In this document: piece after piece, positions 1 through 8,382 of the stretch
Layout: every line of letters starts with the position of its first letter
How positions within the stretch are numbered: the stretch's first letter is position 1
IMG/VR virus record: IMGVR_UViG_3300008266_000386
Location: 1 to 27,610 of that record
DNA length: 27,610 bases
Source of the DNA: a virus
Strand: one strand, 5' to 3'
Program-made: the position numbers and the translations under genes
The notes under the pieces: generated by a model
Told to the model about the DNA's origin: nothing
The model's input: only the letters and a program-made list of their open reading frames with translations
Database searches by the model: none

Positions 1-199
1 TATCAAGGACTTCTTCGACGAGTTCCGCCGCTACCACCGCAAGAACGGCAAGATCGTGAAGGAACATGACGACCTTCTCGACGCCGTGCGATATGCGTCT
101 TTGTCTGTGCAGCGGTTCGGCGTCAGCAAGGGAGAGCTACGTCTCCCAGAGGTGTACGGCAAACACGCCATTTCGTTGGCGCCAGACTATGACTTCTGA
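1..199 (+). CDS. Terminase large subunit, C-terminal fragment (cut by window start)
   Basis: The reading frame is open from base 2 and ends in TGA at 197-199, giving the last 65 residues of a protein that begins outside the window. The fragment has the arrangement seen near the end of phage terminase large subunits: a basic patch (YHRKNGK), then [12 protein letters not shown], where the acidic pair and the DA-RY helix belong to the RNase H-like nuclease domain. The terminase packages DNA into the prohead, using an N-terminal ATPase (not visible here) and this nuclease for cutting. The following HNH gene begins inside its last codons, and the portal lies just beyond, which is the usual place for terL. 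The identification rests on a short stretch plus position. Confidence 0.8.
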   Translation, partial: IKDFFDEFRRYHRKNGKIVKEHDDLLDAVRYASLSVQRFGVSKGELRLPEVYGKHAISLAPDYDF

Positions 200-680
200 G
201 GAGCGCGCAGAGTACGGGCGCCGCTGGCGCGCCGCTAACAAAGAGCGTTGCAAGCAGTACGAGGCCGCAAAGAAAGAAAAACCTTGGTTCAAGGAGTCTT
301 GTAGGCGCCGCGTCAAGAAGCACTACGAAAAAACAGCCGAAGCGCAACGCGAGCGCGCCCGCCACTGGCACAAAGAGAACCCTGAAAAGTCTTTGGAACT
401 TAGCGCGCGTCGTCGCGCCGCGCTCCAACAGCGCACCTCGCTGTTGACTCCCGCGATGGTGAAAGAAATCCAAGCACTCTACGCCGAGGCCAAGCGCCTC
501 ACAGAAGAAACAGAAATCCAGCATCACGTCGACCACATCGTGCCGCTGCGTGGCAAAACGTGTAGCGGACTGCACGTACCTGGCAACCTACGGGTGGTTC
601 CGGCTCAACTGAACCTTTCCAAGGGCGCTAAGATCGACTATGAGTTGACGCCACACGCCTTTAAGCCGGAATACACCTGA
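189..680 (+). CDS. HNH endonuclease
   Basis: A 163-residue basic protein. The N-terminal half (residues 1-80) is rich in Arg, Lys and Glu and looks helical and DNA-binding. The C-terminal half holds an HNH motif: HHVDHIVPL at residues 112-120, then N133 in GNLRVVP and N142 in LNLSKG. The family uses one metal ion (the beta-beta-alpha-metal fold) to nick or cut DNA. The ATG at 189 is preferred because it overlaps the terminase stop by 11 bases; an upstream ATG at 66 would translate terminase sequence out of frame. Its stop overlaps the portal ATG (TGATG). The stretch around 240-360 is visibly more AT-rich than its neighbours, which fits an acquired gene. It could be a free-standing homing-type endonuclease or a packaging helper; sequence alone does not decide. 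Confidence 0.85.
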   Translation: MTSEERAEYGRRWRAANKERCKQYEAAKKEKPWFKESCRRRVKKHYEKTAEAQRERARHWHKENPEKSLELSARRRAALQQRTSLLTPAMVKEIQALYAEAKRLTEETEIQHHVDHIVPLRGKTCSGLHVPGNLRVVPAQLNLSKGAKIDYELTPHAFKPEYT

Positions 681-826
681 TGCCCGAAATCAAAACCGAA
701 GAGCTTACTGAGGAAGAACTGCTGGCATTGCTCGAGCAAAATCTCGAGTCCGCGGACACCTACACCGAGTCGCTGATCGGCGAGCAGCGCGAGGATCAAG
801 GGCCGCAGCCAGCACGTCAGTCGTGA
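680..826 (+). CDS. Portal protein N-terminal fragment, out of frame with the rest
   Basis: A 48-codon frame starts at an ATG that shares one base with the HNH stop and ends at TGA 824-826. Residues 1-40 are acidic and helical and finish in YTESLIGEQRED, which resembles the beginning of podovirus-type portals. After that the frame turns into unrelated residues. The continuing portal sequence (GRSQHVSRDV, 801-830) sits in the +1 frame, open from base 777. In this portal family I expect a YY-G containing segment of roughly 14 residues between these two pieces, and it is missing. I read this as the true portal start separated from its body by a small deletion or frameshift; a sequencing error is possible. 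Confidence 0.6.
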   Translation: MPEIKTEELTEEELLALLEQNLESADTYTESLIGEQREDQGPQPARQS

Positions 827-827
827 C

Positions 828-2783
828 GTGTTTGACGCTGTCGAGTCGACCAAGGCGCTGATGCTCGACACCTTCACCGCCGACCGGCGCGTGGTCGAGT
901 TCATGCCGCAGACCAACCAGGACGTGGAGAAGGCGCGGCAGGCGACGGCTTGGGTCAACTACCTGTTTTACCGGCAGAACGAGGGCTACCAGATCCTCCA
1001 CGACACCGTTCACGACGGCCTGGTGGCGAAACTGGGTGTAGTGAAGCGGTGGTGGGACAGCCGCGTCACCTACACCGAAGAGCGGTTCGCCGGCCTGTCG
1101 GAGCCTGAGTTTGTCGGCCTGGCGTCCCAGCCCGATGTCGAGATCACCGAGATTGAACAAGAAACCCTGCAAGAGGCGGTGGTCGATCCGGTCAACGGGA
1201 TGCTTGTCGCGCCCGCCGTTACAATCTACGGTGGTAAGCTCAAGCGCCGCATCGACAAGAGCCAAGTGCGCGTCGTCAACTGCGAACCCGAGCGGCTGTA
1301 CATCAGCCCGCGCGCCAAGTCACTGGCGGATGCCGACTTCGTCTCCTACCGCCACGAAAAGGAAATCGGCGAACTTCTCGAGGACGGCTACGACCCGGAA
1401 AAGGTCGAGAAGCTGGACGAGGAGATGGATCCGTACCGCGACTCGACCACCGGCCGGGACAGCTACGACGAGTTCTCCGAGAACACCCGGATGAGCGACG
1501 ATCACCCGAACCGCTCGTTCGTCACCGTCTACGAGAGCTACATCCGCATCTACGACCCCGCGGTCGACGCGCGCTGCACCGCCAAAGTCATCCACTCCAA
1601 GCGCGTTCTGCTGGACATGGAGAAGGTCGAGAGCCACCCGTTCCGCGGCTGGTGTCCGTTCCCGATCCCGCACAAGGCTGTGGGCCTTAGCCTGGCCGAC
1701 GTGCTGCTGGACATCCAGAAGAGCCAGTCGTCGCTGAAGCGCAGCGTGATCGACAACGCCTTCATGACGAACACGACACGTTGGCTTGCCAACCTTTCGT
1801 TGGTTCGGAACCCGCGCGACCTGATCGACAACAAGGTCGGCGCGGTGATCGACGTGAACGCGATGGACCCGACGTCGGTCGTCCAGCCGCTGAATACGCC
1901 GCAGATCAGCCCCAACGTCTTCACGACGATGGAACTGCTGGAGCAGGAGAAGGAGCAGCGCAGCGGCTCGAGCCGTATGTCGAAGGGCCTCGACTCCGAC
2001 GTGGTCAGCAAGCAGAACAGCAGCGACCTGATCACGCGCTATATGAATGCCAGCAACCGCCGCACGATGGTGATGGCGCGCAACTTCGCCGAGTGCTTCC
2101 TCAAGCCGCTGATGTACGACCTGTACCGGCTGTCCATTGAGAACGACGCCCAGCCGAAGATGGTGCAGCTGGAAGGCCAGTTCGTCGAGATCGACCCGCG
2201 CGAACTCAAGGACCGCACCGAGATGGAAGTGGCCGTGGCGCTCACTCCTGACGCCCGCGCGGCCGAAGCGCGCACTCTGACGATGCTTGACCAGATGTGG
2301 ACGGCCAACCCGCAGGATCCGACGCTGGGCGGGATGTATCAGGTGCCGCAGCGTTACGCGCTGCTGTCGCGCGCGATGGACCTGATGGGCCTGAAGGGCG
2401 CCGACAAGTTCCTGCTCTCGCCGCAGACGCCCGAATACCAGCAGGGCCAGCGGCAGGCCGCGCAGAAGGCCGAGCAGGACAAGCAGATGGCGCAGCAGTT
2501 CGAGATGAAGAAGCTCGAGTTCGAGGACCGCAAGGTGGCCACTGGCGAGCAGAAGGTACAGATCGACGCCGCCAAGCTCCAGATCGACGAAGACCGCCTG
2601 CTGCTCGACATCCAGATCGCCAAGAACGACTTCATTCTCCGCGCGCAGCAAGTCGGCGACGAGGCAGAGAAGTTCGACACGGACACGGCTCTCAGCGCGA
2701 TGGAGCTTCGCCACCGCATGAAGGTGGAAACGATCCAAGCCGAGAACCAACGCATGGCGATGGAACACAAGGACAACAGCTGA
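828..2783 (+). CDS. Portal protein (body, in the +1 frame of its likely N-terminus)
   Basis: A 651-residue frame counted from the GTG at 828, though the frame is open back to 777 and codes for portal-like residues there (KGRSQHVSRD). The portal is the dodecameric ring at the capsid vertex through which DNA enters and leaves and to which the tail attaches. Evidence: the start VFDAVESTKALMLDTF, followed by an EF-P segment, is typical of podovirus-type portals; the gene sits between terminase and scaffold; and residues about 538-651 form a long Lys/Glu/Gln-rich coiled coil, common at the C-terminus of these portals. No ATG or ribosome binding site suits an independent start at 828, so functional expression probably needs the upstream piece at 680. 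It shares one base with the next gene. Confidence 0.85.
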   Translation: MFDAVESTKALMLDTFTADRRVVEFMPQTNQDVEKARQATAWVNYLFYRQNEGYQILHDTVHDGLVAKLGVVKRWWDSRVTYTEERFAGLSEPEFVGLASQPDVEITEIEQETLQEAVVDPVNGMLVAPAVTIYGGKLKRRIDKSQVRVVNCEPERLYISPRAKSLADADFVSYRHEKEIGELLEDGYDPEKVEKLDEEMDPYRDSTTGRDSYDEFSENTRMSDDHPNRSFVTVYESYIRIYDPAVDARCTAKVIHSKRVLLDMEKVESHPFRGWCPFPIPHKAVGLSLADVLLDIQKSQSSLKRSVIDNAFMTNTTRWLANLSLVRNPRDLIDNKVGAVIDVNAMDPTSVVQPLNTPQISPNVFTTMELLEQEKEQRSGSSRMSKGLDSDVVSKQNSSDLITRYMNASNRRTMVMARNFAECFLKPLMYDLYRLSIENDAQPKMVQLEGQFVEIDPRELKDRTEMEVAVALTPDARAAEARTLTMLDQMWTANPQDPTLGGMYQVPQRYALLSRAMDLMGLKGADKFLLSPQTPEYQQGQRQAAQKAEQDKQMAQQFEMKKLEFEDRKVATGEQKVQIDAAKLQIDEDRLLLDIQIAKNDFILRAQQVGDEAEKFDTDTALSAMELRHRMKVETIQAENQRMAMEHKDNS

Positions 2784-3070
2784 TGGACTTTGACAAGGCA
2801 GTAGCCGCCTTCCAGCGCAAGATGAAGGGTCAGGACTTGGCCACCGTCAAGCGCGAGCAGTACCGGGCGATGATCAAGGATTACACCTCCCTGAAGTACG
2901 CGCCGGCAGTCAACGGCGAACGCCGTGAGCGCGAAATCACGCAGGAGATGACCGACAAGCGCGACGAGGACAGGAAGGCCGCCGATCTCGACGTGCTGAC
3001 CGACAGCCTGATCGGTTTTGTCGACATCGAACTGCCGCCGGCCCAGCCGCGGAAGGGGAATCGCAAGTGA
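2783..3070 (+). CDS. Small head-module protein, function unknown
   Basis: A 95-residue protein starting at an ATG that shares a base with the portal stop (TGATG) and overlapping the next gene by 4 bases. The N-terminal 70 residues are strongly charged and predicted helical (many Lys, Arg, Glu, Asp); the last 25 are less charged (IGFVDIELPPAQP). No signal peptide, membrane segment or catalytic motif is visible. Tight coupling to portal and scaffold implies co-expression during head assembly. I do not recognise the family. The reading frame also runs upstream through the portal gene, but that part is a shadow of portal codons. Confidence 0.75.
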   Translation: MDFDKAVAAFQRKMKGQDLATVKREQYRAMIKDYTSLKYAPAVNGERREREITQEMTDKRDEDRKAADLDVLTDSLIGFVDIELPPAQPRKGNRK

Positions 3071-3321
3071 GCATCGACCTGACCCCGGTAACTGACGCCC
3101 AGCACCTGGCCGACCAAGCTTCGCGGCTGCTCCAGAACGATGCGTTCAACGATGCGTTCGCCAACCTTATGGCCGACCTCGAGAAGCAAATGTTCATGAC
3201 CGACCCCAGCGCGGTGGGGGAGCGTGAAACTCTCTACCATCTGCACCGCGCATCGCAGATGTTCGTTAACAATATCGCATCCCGCATCAACCATTTGGTG
3301 TTGAACGAGAGCGACGATTGA
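3067..3321 (+). CDS. Small conserved-type head-module protein, function unknown
   Basis: An 84-residue protein with a GTG start in a GTGA overlap with the preceding stop. It is helical, with motifs such as NDAFANLMADLEKQMF and ERETLYHLHRASQMF. Small proteins with this look (a repeated length near 85-95 residues, an early NDAF-like segment, then a charged helix) commonly lie between portal and scaffold genes in phages with SU10-like heads, but I know of no assigned function. No catalytic residues or membrane segments are visible. Its position suggests a role in head assembly or as a minor head component. Confidence 0.75.
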   Translation: MSIDLTPVTDAQHLADQASRLLQNDAFNDAFANLMADLEKQMFMTDPSAVGERETLYHLHRASQMFVNNIASRINHLVLNESDD

Positions 3322-3340
3322 TTTAGATAGGAGACTTGAG

Positions 3341-4321
3341 TTGACAGAGCAAACCCAAGCGGACTCTGCACCGAGCGTAGAAGAGCGTTTGGCCGCGGTC
3401 CTTTCCAGCCCCGAAGTATCGGACAACCTGGACGCCGAAGCCGATGATCAGCCCGACGAGGGCGACGCAGTAGTTGAGGACGAGGTTGAAGCCGATACCG
3501 AAGAGTCCGAGGAAGCCGAAGATGGCCAAACCGAGGACGAAGAGGGAGAAGCCGATACCGAAGAGGAATCAGACGACGACTCTGAACCCGACGACGCCAA
3601 GGAACCCGAGTTCCTAGAGATCGACGGAGAAAAGGTCGACGTTGAAGAGGTCAAACTCGGATACCTCCGTCAGGCCGACTACACCAGGAAGACGCAGGCA
3701 GTCGCGGAACAACGGAAGGCCGCCGAAGATGAACGGCAGTATTTCGCTTCCTCGCTGAACAGCATCCTGACCGCCGTGGGCGCCGACATTCAGCGTTTCG
3801 AAAGCGTTGATTGGGAGCGCGCAGCAGCGGAAAACCCTGACCAGTACCGTCAGGCCAAAGCTGCGTACGAACAATCCTCTGCTCTGTTCAACGGCATCCG
3901 CCAGCAGACTGAAGACTTCGTACAGCGGACCAAGCAGGCGCAGGAAACTGCGCTGAAGGCGCAAGCCAAGGAATCCGTGGCGATCTTGAAGACCGCCATC
4001 CCTGGCTGGAACAACGAGTTGTACGCTCAGATCGGCGAGTACGCCCAGAATGAACTGGGTTTCAAGCCGGATGAGTTCAACAACATCGCCGACCACCGCG
4101 CGATTCGGTCCATCTGGCTGGCCATGCAGTACGACAGGGGTCGCAAGGTAGCTACCGAGAAAACCGTCAAGGTGGCGCCTACTCGTACATTGTCGGACAA
4201 GAAGGCCGCAGAAGCGAAGATCGTCAACAACCGGAAGCAGAACACGAAGCAGCGCGAGCGGCTTCGGCAGACGGGCAAGGTCGATGACGCAGTGGCACTC
4301 TTGGCCAATCGCTTGAGGTAA
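3341..4321 (+). CDS. Capsid scaffolding protein
   Basis: A 326-residue protein directly before the major capsid gene. Residues 30-90 are extremely acidic (runs of Glu and Asp), then comes a short folded segment (FLEIDGEKVDVEEVKLGYLR, about 91-110) and a long charged helical region to the basic C-terminus (KQNTKQRERLRQ). An acidic N-terminus, central coiled coil and basic C-terminal tail is the usual shape of phage scaffolds, which line the inside of the prohead and leave before or during packaging. The start is TTG at 3341, chosen for the good ribosome binding site TAGGAG a few bases upstream. Assignment is by architecture and position, as scaffolds diverge fast in sequence. Confidence 0.85.
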   Translation: MTEQTQADSAPSVEERLAAVLSSPEVSDNLDAEADDQPDEGDAVVEDEVEADTEESEEAEDGQTEDEEGEADTEEESDDDSEPDDAKEPEFLEIDGEKVDVEEVKLGYLRQADYTRKTQAVAEQRKAAEDERQYFASSLNSILTAVGADIQRFESVDWERAAAENPDQYRQAKAAYEQSSALFNGIRQQTEDFVQRTKQAQETALKAQAKESVAILKTAIPGWNNELYAQIGEYAQNELGFKPDEFNNIADHRAIRSIWLAMQYDRGRKVATEKTVKVAPTRTLSDKKAAEAKIVNNRKQNTKQRERLRQTGKVDDAVALLANRLR

Positions 4322-4329
4322 CACGAATC

Positions 4330-5229
4330 ATGGCTACTATCACTGGGGTCGCAAAGACCTACGATCTCGTCGGCAAGCGCGAAGACGTCGAAGACATCAT
4401 CTACGACATCTCGCCGACCGACACTCCCTTCCTTTCGTCCATCGGCACCGGCAAGGCCAAGGCTACTGTTCACCAGTGGCAGCAGGACAAGCTGGACTCG
4501 CCGGCCGCTAACGCGGTTGTTGAAGGCGCGGCAGCTGGTACTGCTTCGGCCACCGACACGACCATCAAGTCTGCCAACACGCAGATCTTCAAGAAGGTCG
4601 TGGAAGTTTCCGGCACTTCGCAGGCCATTGGTCTGTACGGCCGCGCGGACGAGCTTGCTCGTCTCGTTGCCAAGAAGGGCAAGGAACTGAAGCGCGACAT
4701 CGAGTACGCGATGGTTGGTGCCGGCCAGGCAGGTACTGCCGGTAACGGTTCGACCGCCCGCCAGCTGACTTCGGCGCAGAACCAGATCGCTGCTGCGACG
4801 ACCAACAGCAACGCGGGTAACCGCGCCTTCACCGAAACCATCCTGCTCGACGTGATGCAGAAGGTGTTCACCGCTGGCGGTATGCCGAACCAGCTCCAGG
4901 TGACCCCGTCGCACTCGCTGATCGTGGCTGGCTTCGCTGCTGCCTCGGGTCGCACCCGCGACTTCGGCATGCAGAAGAAGGTCGTGAACGCGGTTGACCT
5001 CTACGTCTCGCCGTTCGGCGAAGTCGCAGTGGTTCCGAACCGCTTCCTGAACGCCAACACTGCCATGGTCCTCGACACCGAGTACTGGAGCCGTGCGGTT
5101 CTGCGCCCGATGTCGACCACCGTCCTCGCTAAGGACGGCGACAGCGACAAGCGCATGATGCTGACCGAACTGACCCTCGTTTGCGAAAACGACGAGGCGT
5201 CGGGTCTGGCCAAGGATCTGACTGCCTAA
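4330..5229 (+). CDS. Major capsid protein, SU10-type (DUF5309)
   Basis: A 299-residue protein forming the icosahedral shell. The N-terminus carries the signature of the SU10 major head family (DUF5309): TYDLVGKREDVEDIIYDISP, then TPFLSSIGTGKAKAT and HQWQQDKLD. Later segments (QIFKKVVEVSGTSQA, AMVLDTEYWSRAVLRP) fit the HK97-fold capsid core of this family. The length is normal. The ATG at 4330 follows TGAGGT at 4314-4319. It is preceded by the scaffold gene and followed by a strong hairpin, the classic arrangement for a protein made in large amount. Confidence 0.92.
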   Translation: MATITGVAKTYDLVGKREDVEDIIYDISPTDTPFLSSIGTGKAKATVHQWQQDKLDSPAANAVVEGAAAGTASATDTTIKSANTQIFKKVVEVSGTSQAIGLYGRADELARLVAKKGKELKRDIEYAMVGAGQAGTAGNGSTARQLTSAQNQIAAATTNSNAGNRAFTETILLDVMQKVFTAGGMPNQLQVTPSHSLIVAGFAAASGRTRDFGMQKKVVNAVDLYVSPFGEVAVVPNRFLNANTAMVLDTEYWSRAVLRPMSTTVLAKDGDSDKRMMLTELTLVCENDEASGLAKDLTA

Positions 5230-5237
5230 GTCGGAAC

Positions 5238-5270
5238 TGGGGAGGGTCGGCCTTCGGGTCGGCCCTCTCT
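5238..5270 (+). terminator. Strong hairpin with TTCG loop after the capsid gene
   Basis: The arms GGGTCGGCC (5244-5252) and GGTCGGCCC (5257-5265) pair over nine positions with two G-U wobbles around a TTCG tetraloop, and A5243-T5266 plus further G-C and G-U pairs lengthen the stem. No clear T-run follows (CCCCAATT), so it may be a partial terminator, or a processing or 3' stabilising hairpin that lowers expression of the genes behind the capsid protein. It lies in the only sizeable gap of the head region. Confidence 0.7.
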
Positions 5271-5290
5271 CCCCAATTGAAAGTTCAGAG

Positions 5291-5593
5291 ATGTCCGACG
5301 AAGTCAAAACCACCCTCGAGTTTGACGCGGCGGAAGGCAAGCACGTCCTTCGCCACACGCAGGACGTGTCCTCCATTCTTGACGCCAATCGGCGCGCGCA
5401 GGCCGACAGCATCGGCTCCCGCTTTGGCGACTTCGCTCGCGTGGCCAGCATCCCGATGGCGGTCGTGCTTGAGTGGAAACAGAAATACGGCATCAACGCG
5501 ATGGCGCCCACGCCGGAAGACAAGATCCGCATGGTTGCGTTGCTCAACGATCCAGACTATGCATATCTCCGCACCCGCGGAGGTAAGCTGTGA
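5291..5593 (+). CDS. Small head-completion-region protein, function unknown
   Basis: A 100-residue protein between capsid and adaptor. It has a short beta-like N-terminus (KTTLEFDAAEGKHVLRHTQD), a helix (VSSILDANRRAQAD), then FGDFARVASIPMAVVLEWKQ and a C-terminal segment ending in DPDYAYLRTRGGKL. A protein of about this size with a QDV-ILD-N motif and a closing DY-LRT is regularly found at this place in phages with DUF5309-type capsids. Its function is not known to me. The GTG start of the adaptor lies inside its stop (GTGA overlap), so the two are translationally coupled. Confidence 0.8.
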   Translation: MSDEVKTTLEFDAAEGKHVLRHTQDVSSILDANRRAQADSIGSRFGDFARVASIPMAVVLEWKQKYGINAMAPTPEDKIRMVALLNDPDYAYLRTRGGKL

Positions 5594-6207
5594 GCGTCGC
5601 TAACTACAGTGAACTGAAGACGGCAATCGCCGACTGGCTGAACCGGGACGACATCAGCGATGCGCGTTTGGCCGATTTTGTCTCGTTCGCTGAGAACCAC
5701 ATCTTCCACAAGCTGCGCATCCCGACGATGGAGCGCATCGTGCTGTTGGACACAGACAGCGACGGCCTGGCATACATCCCAGCCGACTTCCTCGAGGCGA
5801 AGGACGTGTTCTTTAACGACTCGCCGCTCGAGCGCATCTCGCTGACCGATCTCAAGACCCGCGGCGCGCACTCGGGCAAGCCGTACTACTTCGCCCGCGA
5901 GAGCGGCCAGTTGATGTTCTGGCCCAACCCTGGCGACACCACCACGACCGGCGACGATCTCAGGATGGTCTACTACGCCGAACCGGATCGGCTGTCCGGC
6001 ACCGTGGCGACCAACAGCGTATTCCTGCTGTCGCCGGATCTCTATCTGTACGGCGCCTTGGTCGAAGGCGGGGTCTATCTTGGCATGAGCGCCGATAAGG
6101 TCGGCCTTTGGAAGGCCAAGTTCACTGAACTGATGGACCGCCTGACCGAACACGCTCGCCAGGCTGAAACCTCTGGCAGCACCGCTACGATCCTGAGCGG
6201 GTACTAA
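5590..6207 (+). CDS. Head-to-tail adaptor protein, SU10-adaptor type
   Basis: A 205-residue protein with a GTG start overlapping the preceding stop. The N-terminus (YSELKTAIADWLNRDD, then FVSFAENHIFHKLRIP) matches podovirus adaptor proteins of the SU10/gp11 type, in which the helical start packs under the portal ring. The middle (YIPADFLEAKDVFFND, then RISLTDLKTR) and the later LYLYGALVEGGVYLGM followed by WKAKFTELMDRL are also typical. The adaptor joins portal and tail nozzle and helps close the head after packaging. Length and position are as expected. Confidence 0.85.
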   Translation: MSVANYSELKTAIADWLNRDDISDARLADFVSFAENHIFHKLRIPTMERIVLLDTDSDGLAYIPADFLEAKDVFFNDSPLERISLTDLKTRGAHSGKPYYFARESGQLMFWPNPGDTTTTGDDLRMVYYAEPDRLSGTVATNSVFLLSPDLYLYGALVEGGVYLGMSADKVGLWKAKFTELMDRLTEHARQAETSGSTATILSGY

Positions 6208-8382
6208 GTGGGCAGCGGCTTCTTCTCGCAGAGCAACCCTCCTCCTCTGGAGCAGGAAGAGGGAGGTACTCCCCCCGGCAACGTGGTCGTGCAAGAGCCG
6301 ACCGGCGTAGACGGAGCCACGTCCAGCTTCTACGGTCGCGGCGCCTCGCCGGCTGTGCAGGCGTTCGAAGAGGACGCGCGGCAGGCGGCGGAAGCAGCAG
6401 CCGCGAGCGCGGCCGCCGCAGCCGCCAGCGCGGCGGAAGCAGCAACAACGGCTGTGCCAGCCGGCGGCTCCACTGGCCAAGTGCTGACCAAGCTCTCCGC
6501 CGCTGACTACGACACCTACTGGGCGGTGGGCGGTGGCGGTGGCGGCGGCGCCGGGGTCTGGGGGTCGATCACCGGCACCCTGTCGAGCCAGACCGACCTC
6601 CAGACCGCGCTCGATCTCAAGCTGGCGACGGCAAACTTCACCTGGACCAACTTGGCGGGCAAGCCGACGACGTTCACGCCGTCCGCGCACAACCACGTCA
6701 TTGCTGACGTTACGGGGCTTCAGACCGCGCTGGACGGCAAGCAGACGGCGGGCAGCTACGCGGCGTCGGTCCACAACCACGTCATCGCGGATGTGACCGG
6801 GTTGCAGACCGCGCTGGACGACAAGGTCAACACCACCCACATCGGCGCGACCGGCGCGGCGCACGGCAACGCTTCGACCTCAATTGCTGGCTTCATGTCG
6901 GCGGCCGACAAGACGAAGCTCGACGCCCTGGCGACTGTGGCGACCACGGGCAGCGCGGCAGACCTGACGGGCAACCTCGCCGTGGCCCGTCTGGGCGGAG
7001 GCACCGGGGCCAGCGCGACGACCTTCTGGCGCGGCGACGGCACCTGGGCGACGCCAGCCGGCGGCGGCGGCGGTAGCGGCACCGTCACCAGCGTTTCGGT
7101 TACCACGGCCAACGGTGTTTCGGGTTCGGTTGCGACCGCTACCACAACCCCGGCCATCACGCTTACGCTGGGGGCCATCACGCCTTCATCGGTTGCGGCA
7201 AGCGGCACTGTAACGGGGTCCAACCTTTCCGGCACAAACACGGGCGACCAGACCATTACCCTGACGGGCGATGTGACGGGCAGCGGCACCGGCTCGTTTG
7301 CGACGACCATTGCCGCCAACGCGGTAACGAACACAATGCTGGCGGGCGGCATCGCCAACGCCAAGCTCACCAACTCCTCGGTCACGGTGAACGGCACCGC
7401 GATTGCGCTGGGCGCGAGCGGCACGATCACGGCGAACACGACCAACTCGCTCACGGCGGGTTCGGGCCTGTCGGGGACCGCCTTCAACGGCAGCGCGGCG
7501 CTGACTTGGACGCTGGCCACTGCCTACGGCGACACGGTCAACCCCTACGGGTCGAAGACGGCCAACTTCGTGCTGGCCGCGCCGAACGGCACCGCGGGCG
7601 TTCCGACCTTCCGCGCCCTGGTGGCAGCTGATGTGCCGACGCTGAACCAGAACACCACTGGCAGCGCGGCAACCCTGACCACCTCGCGCTCGATCACCAT
7701 AACCGGCGATGTGTCGTGGACGGTGAGCTTCAACGGTTCAGGTAACGTCTCGGCGGCCGGCACGATTGCCAACAGCGCGGTGACGCTCGCCAAGATGGCG
7801 GACGTGGCAACCGGCACGGTGTTCTACCGCAAGACGGCAGCAACCGGCGCACCGGAAGTGCAGACCCTCGCCACGCTCAAGACCGACCTCGGCCTGACCG
7901 GCACCAATTCGGGCGACCAGACGATAACGCTTACCGGAGACGTTACCGGCTCTGGCACCGGCTCTTTTGCAGCCACCTTGGCCAACAGCGGCGTCACCGC
8001 CGGCACCTACCGCAGCGTCACGGTAAACGCCAAGGGTCTGGTGACGGGCGCGACCGCCAAGGAAGTGCCGGGTGTTCAGACCGTAACCTCCGCGTCTACG
8101 GTCACGCCGAACGCTGACACTGACGACGTTGTGTGCATTCAGGCGCAGGCCGTCGCTTTGACCCTCGCCGCGCCTAGCGGCACGGCGAGCGACGGCGAGA
8201 AGCTGGTCATCCGCATCAAAGATAACGGCACGACTCGGACGATCAACTGGAACGGTGTTTACGTCGCAGCTGGCGCGGCGCTGCCGGCCGCCACCACCGC
8301 GGGTAAGTGGCACCACGTCGGCTTCATCTACAACACCAACGCGGCGGCTTGGTTGTGCGTCGCAGCGGTGGTGCAGGCCTGA
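6208..8382 (+). CDS. Tail fibre-like structural protein
   Basis: A 724-residue protein starting at GTG right after the adaptor stop. Residues 1-45 form a Pro/Gly-rich start, 50-80 an Ala-rich coiled coil, and 107-117 a Gly run. Two copies of HNHVIADVTGLQTALD (161-176 and 189-204) follow, a tail-fibre repeat. The rest is dominated by Thr, Ser, Gly and Ala beta-type repeats, including GDQTITLTGDVTGSGTGSF twice, about 220 residues apart. Such proteins are trimeric fibres built from beta-prism repeats, and the C-terminus (IRIKDNGTTRTINWNGVYV) looks like a beta-sandwich tip. The N-terminus probably anchors to the tail. The overlap with the next gene suggests the two are made together. The receptor is unknown. 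Confidence 0.8.
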   Translation: MGSGFFSQSNPPPLEQEEGGTPPGNVVVQEPTGVDGATSSFYGRGASPAVQAFEEDARQAAEAAAASAAAAAASAAEAATTAVPAGGSTGQVLTKLSAADYDTYWAVGGGGGGGAGVWGSITGTLSSQTDLQTALDLKLATANFTWTNLAGKPTTFTPSAHNHVIADVTGLQTALDGKQTAGSYAASVHNHVIADVTGLQTALDDKVNTTHIGATGAAHGNASTSIAGFMSAADKTKLDALATVATTGSAADLTGNLAVARLGGGTGASATTFWRGDGTWATPAGGGGGSGTVTSVSVTTANGVSGSVATATTTPAITLTLGAITPSSVAASGTVTGSNLSGTNTGDQTITLTGDVTGSGTGSFATTIAANAVTNTMLAGGIANAKLTNSSVTVNGTAIALGASGTITANTTNSLTAGSGLSGTAFNGSAALTWTLATAYGDTVNPYGSKTANFVLAAPNGTAGVPTFRALVAADVPTLNQNTTGSAATLTTSRSITITGDVSWTVSFNGSGNVSAAGTIANSAVTLAKMADVATGTVFYRKTAATGAPEVQTLATLKTDLGLTGTNSGDQTITLTGDVTGSGTGSFAATLANSGVTAGTYRSVTVNAKGLVTGATAKEVPGVQTVTSASTVTPNADTDDVVCIQAQAVALTLAAPSGTASDGEKLVIRIKDNGTTRTINWNGVYVAAGAALPAATTAGKWHHVGFIYNTNAAAWLCVAAVVQA

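Noticed and set aside
66-188. Upstream ATG extending the HNH protein by 41 residues
   Set aside because: The extension reads terminase codons out of frame, has no ribosome binding site and is not HNH-like.
1320-2768. Long open frame on the minus strand opposite the portal gene
   Set aside because: It is rich in Leu, His, Val and Arg as expected from antisense reading of GC-rich codons, and the plus-strand frame has clear portal features.
3341-3346. TTGACA resembling a perfect -35 promoter box
   Set aside because: It is the start codon region of the scaffold gene behind a good ribosome binding site, and no -10 box lies 16-18 bases downstream.
4027-5547. Open frame of about 506 codons on the minus strand across scaffold and capsid genes
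   Set aside because: It crosses the gene boundary and hairpin, lacks any motif, and lies opposite a recognised capsid protein.
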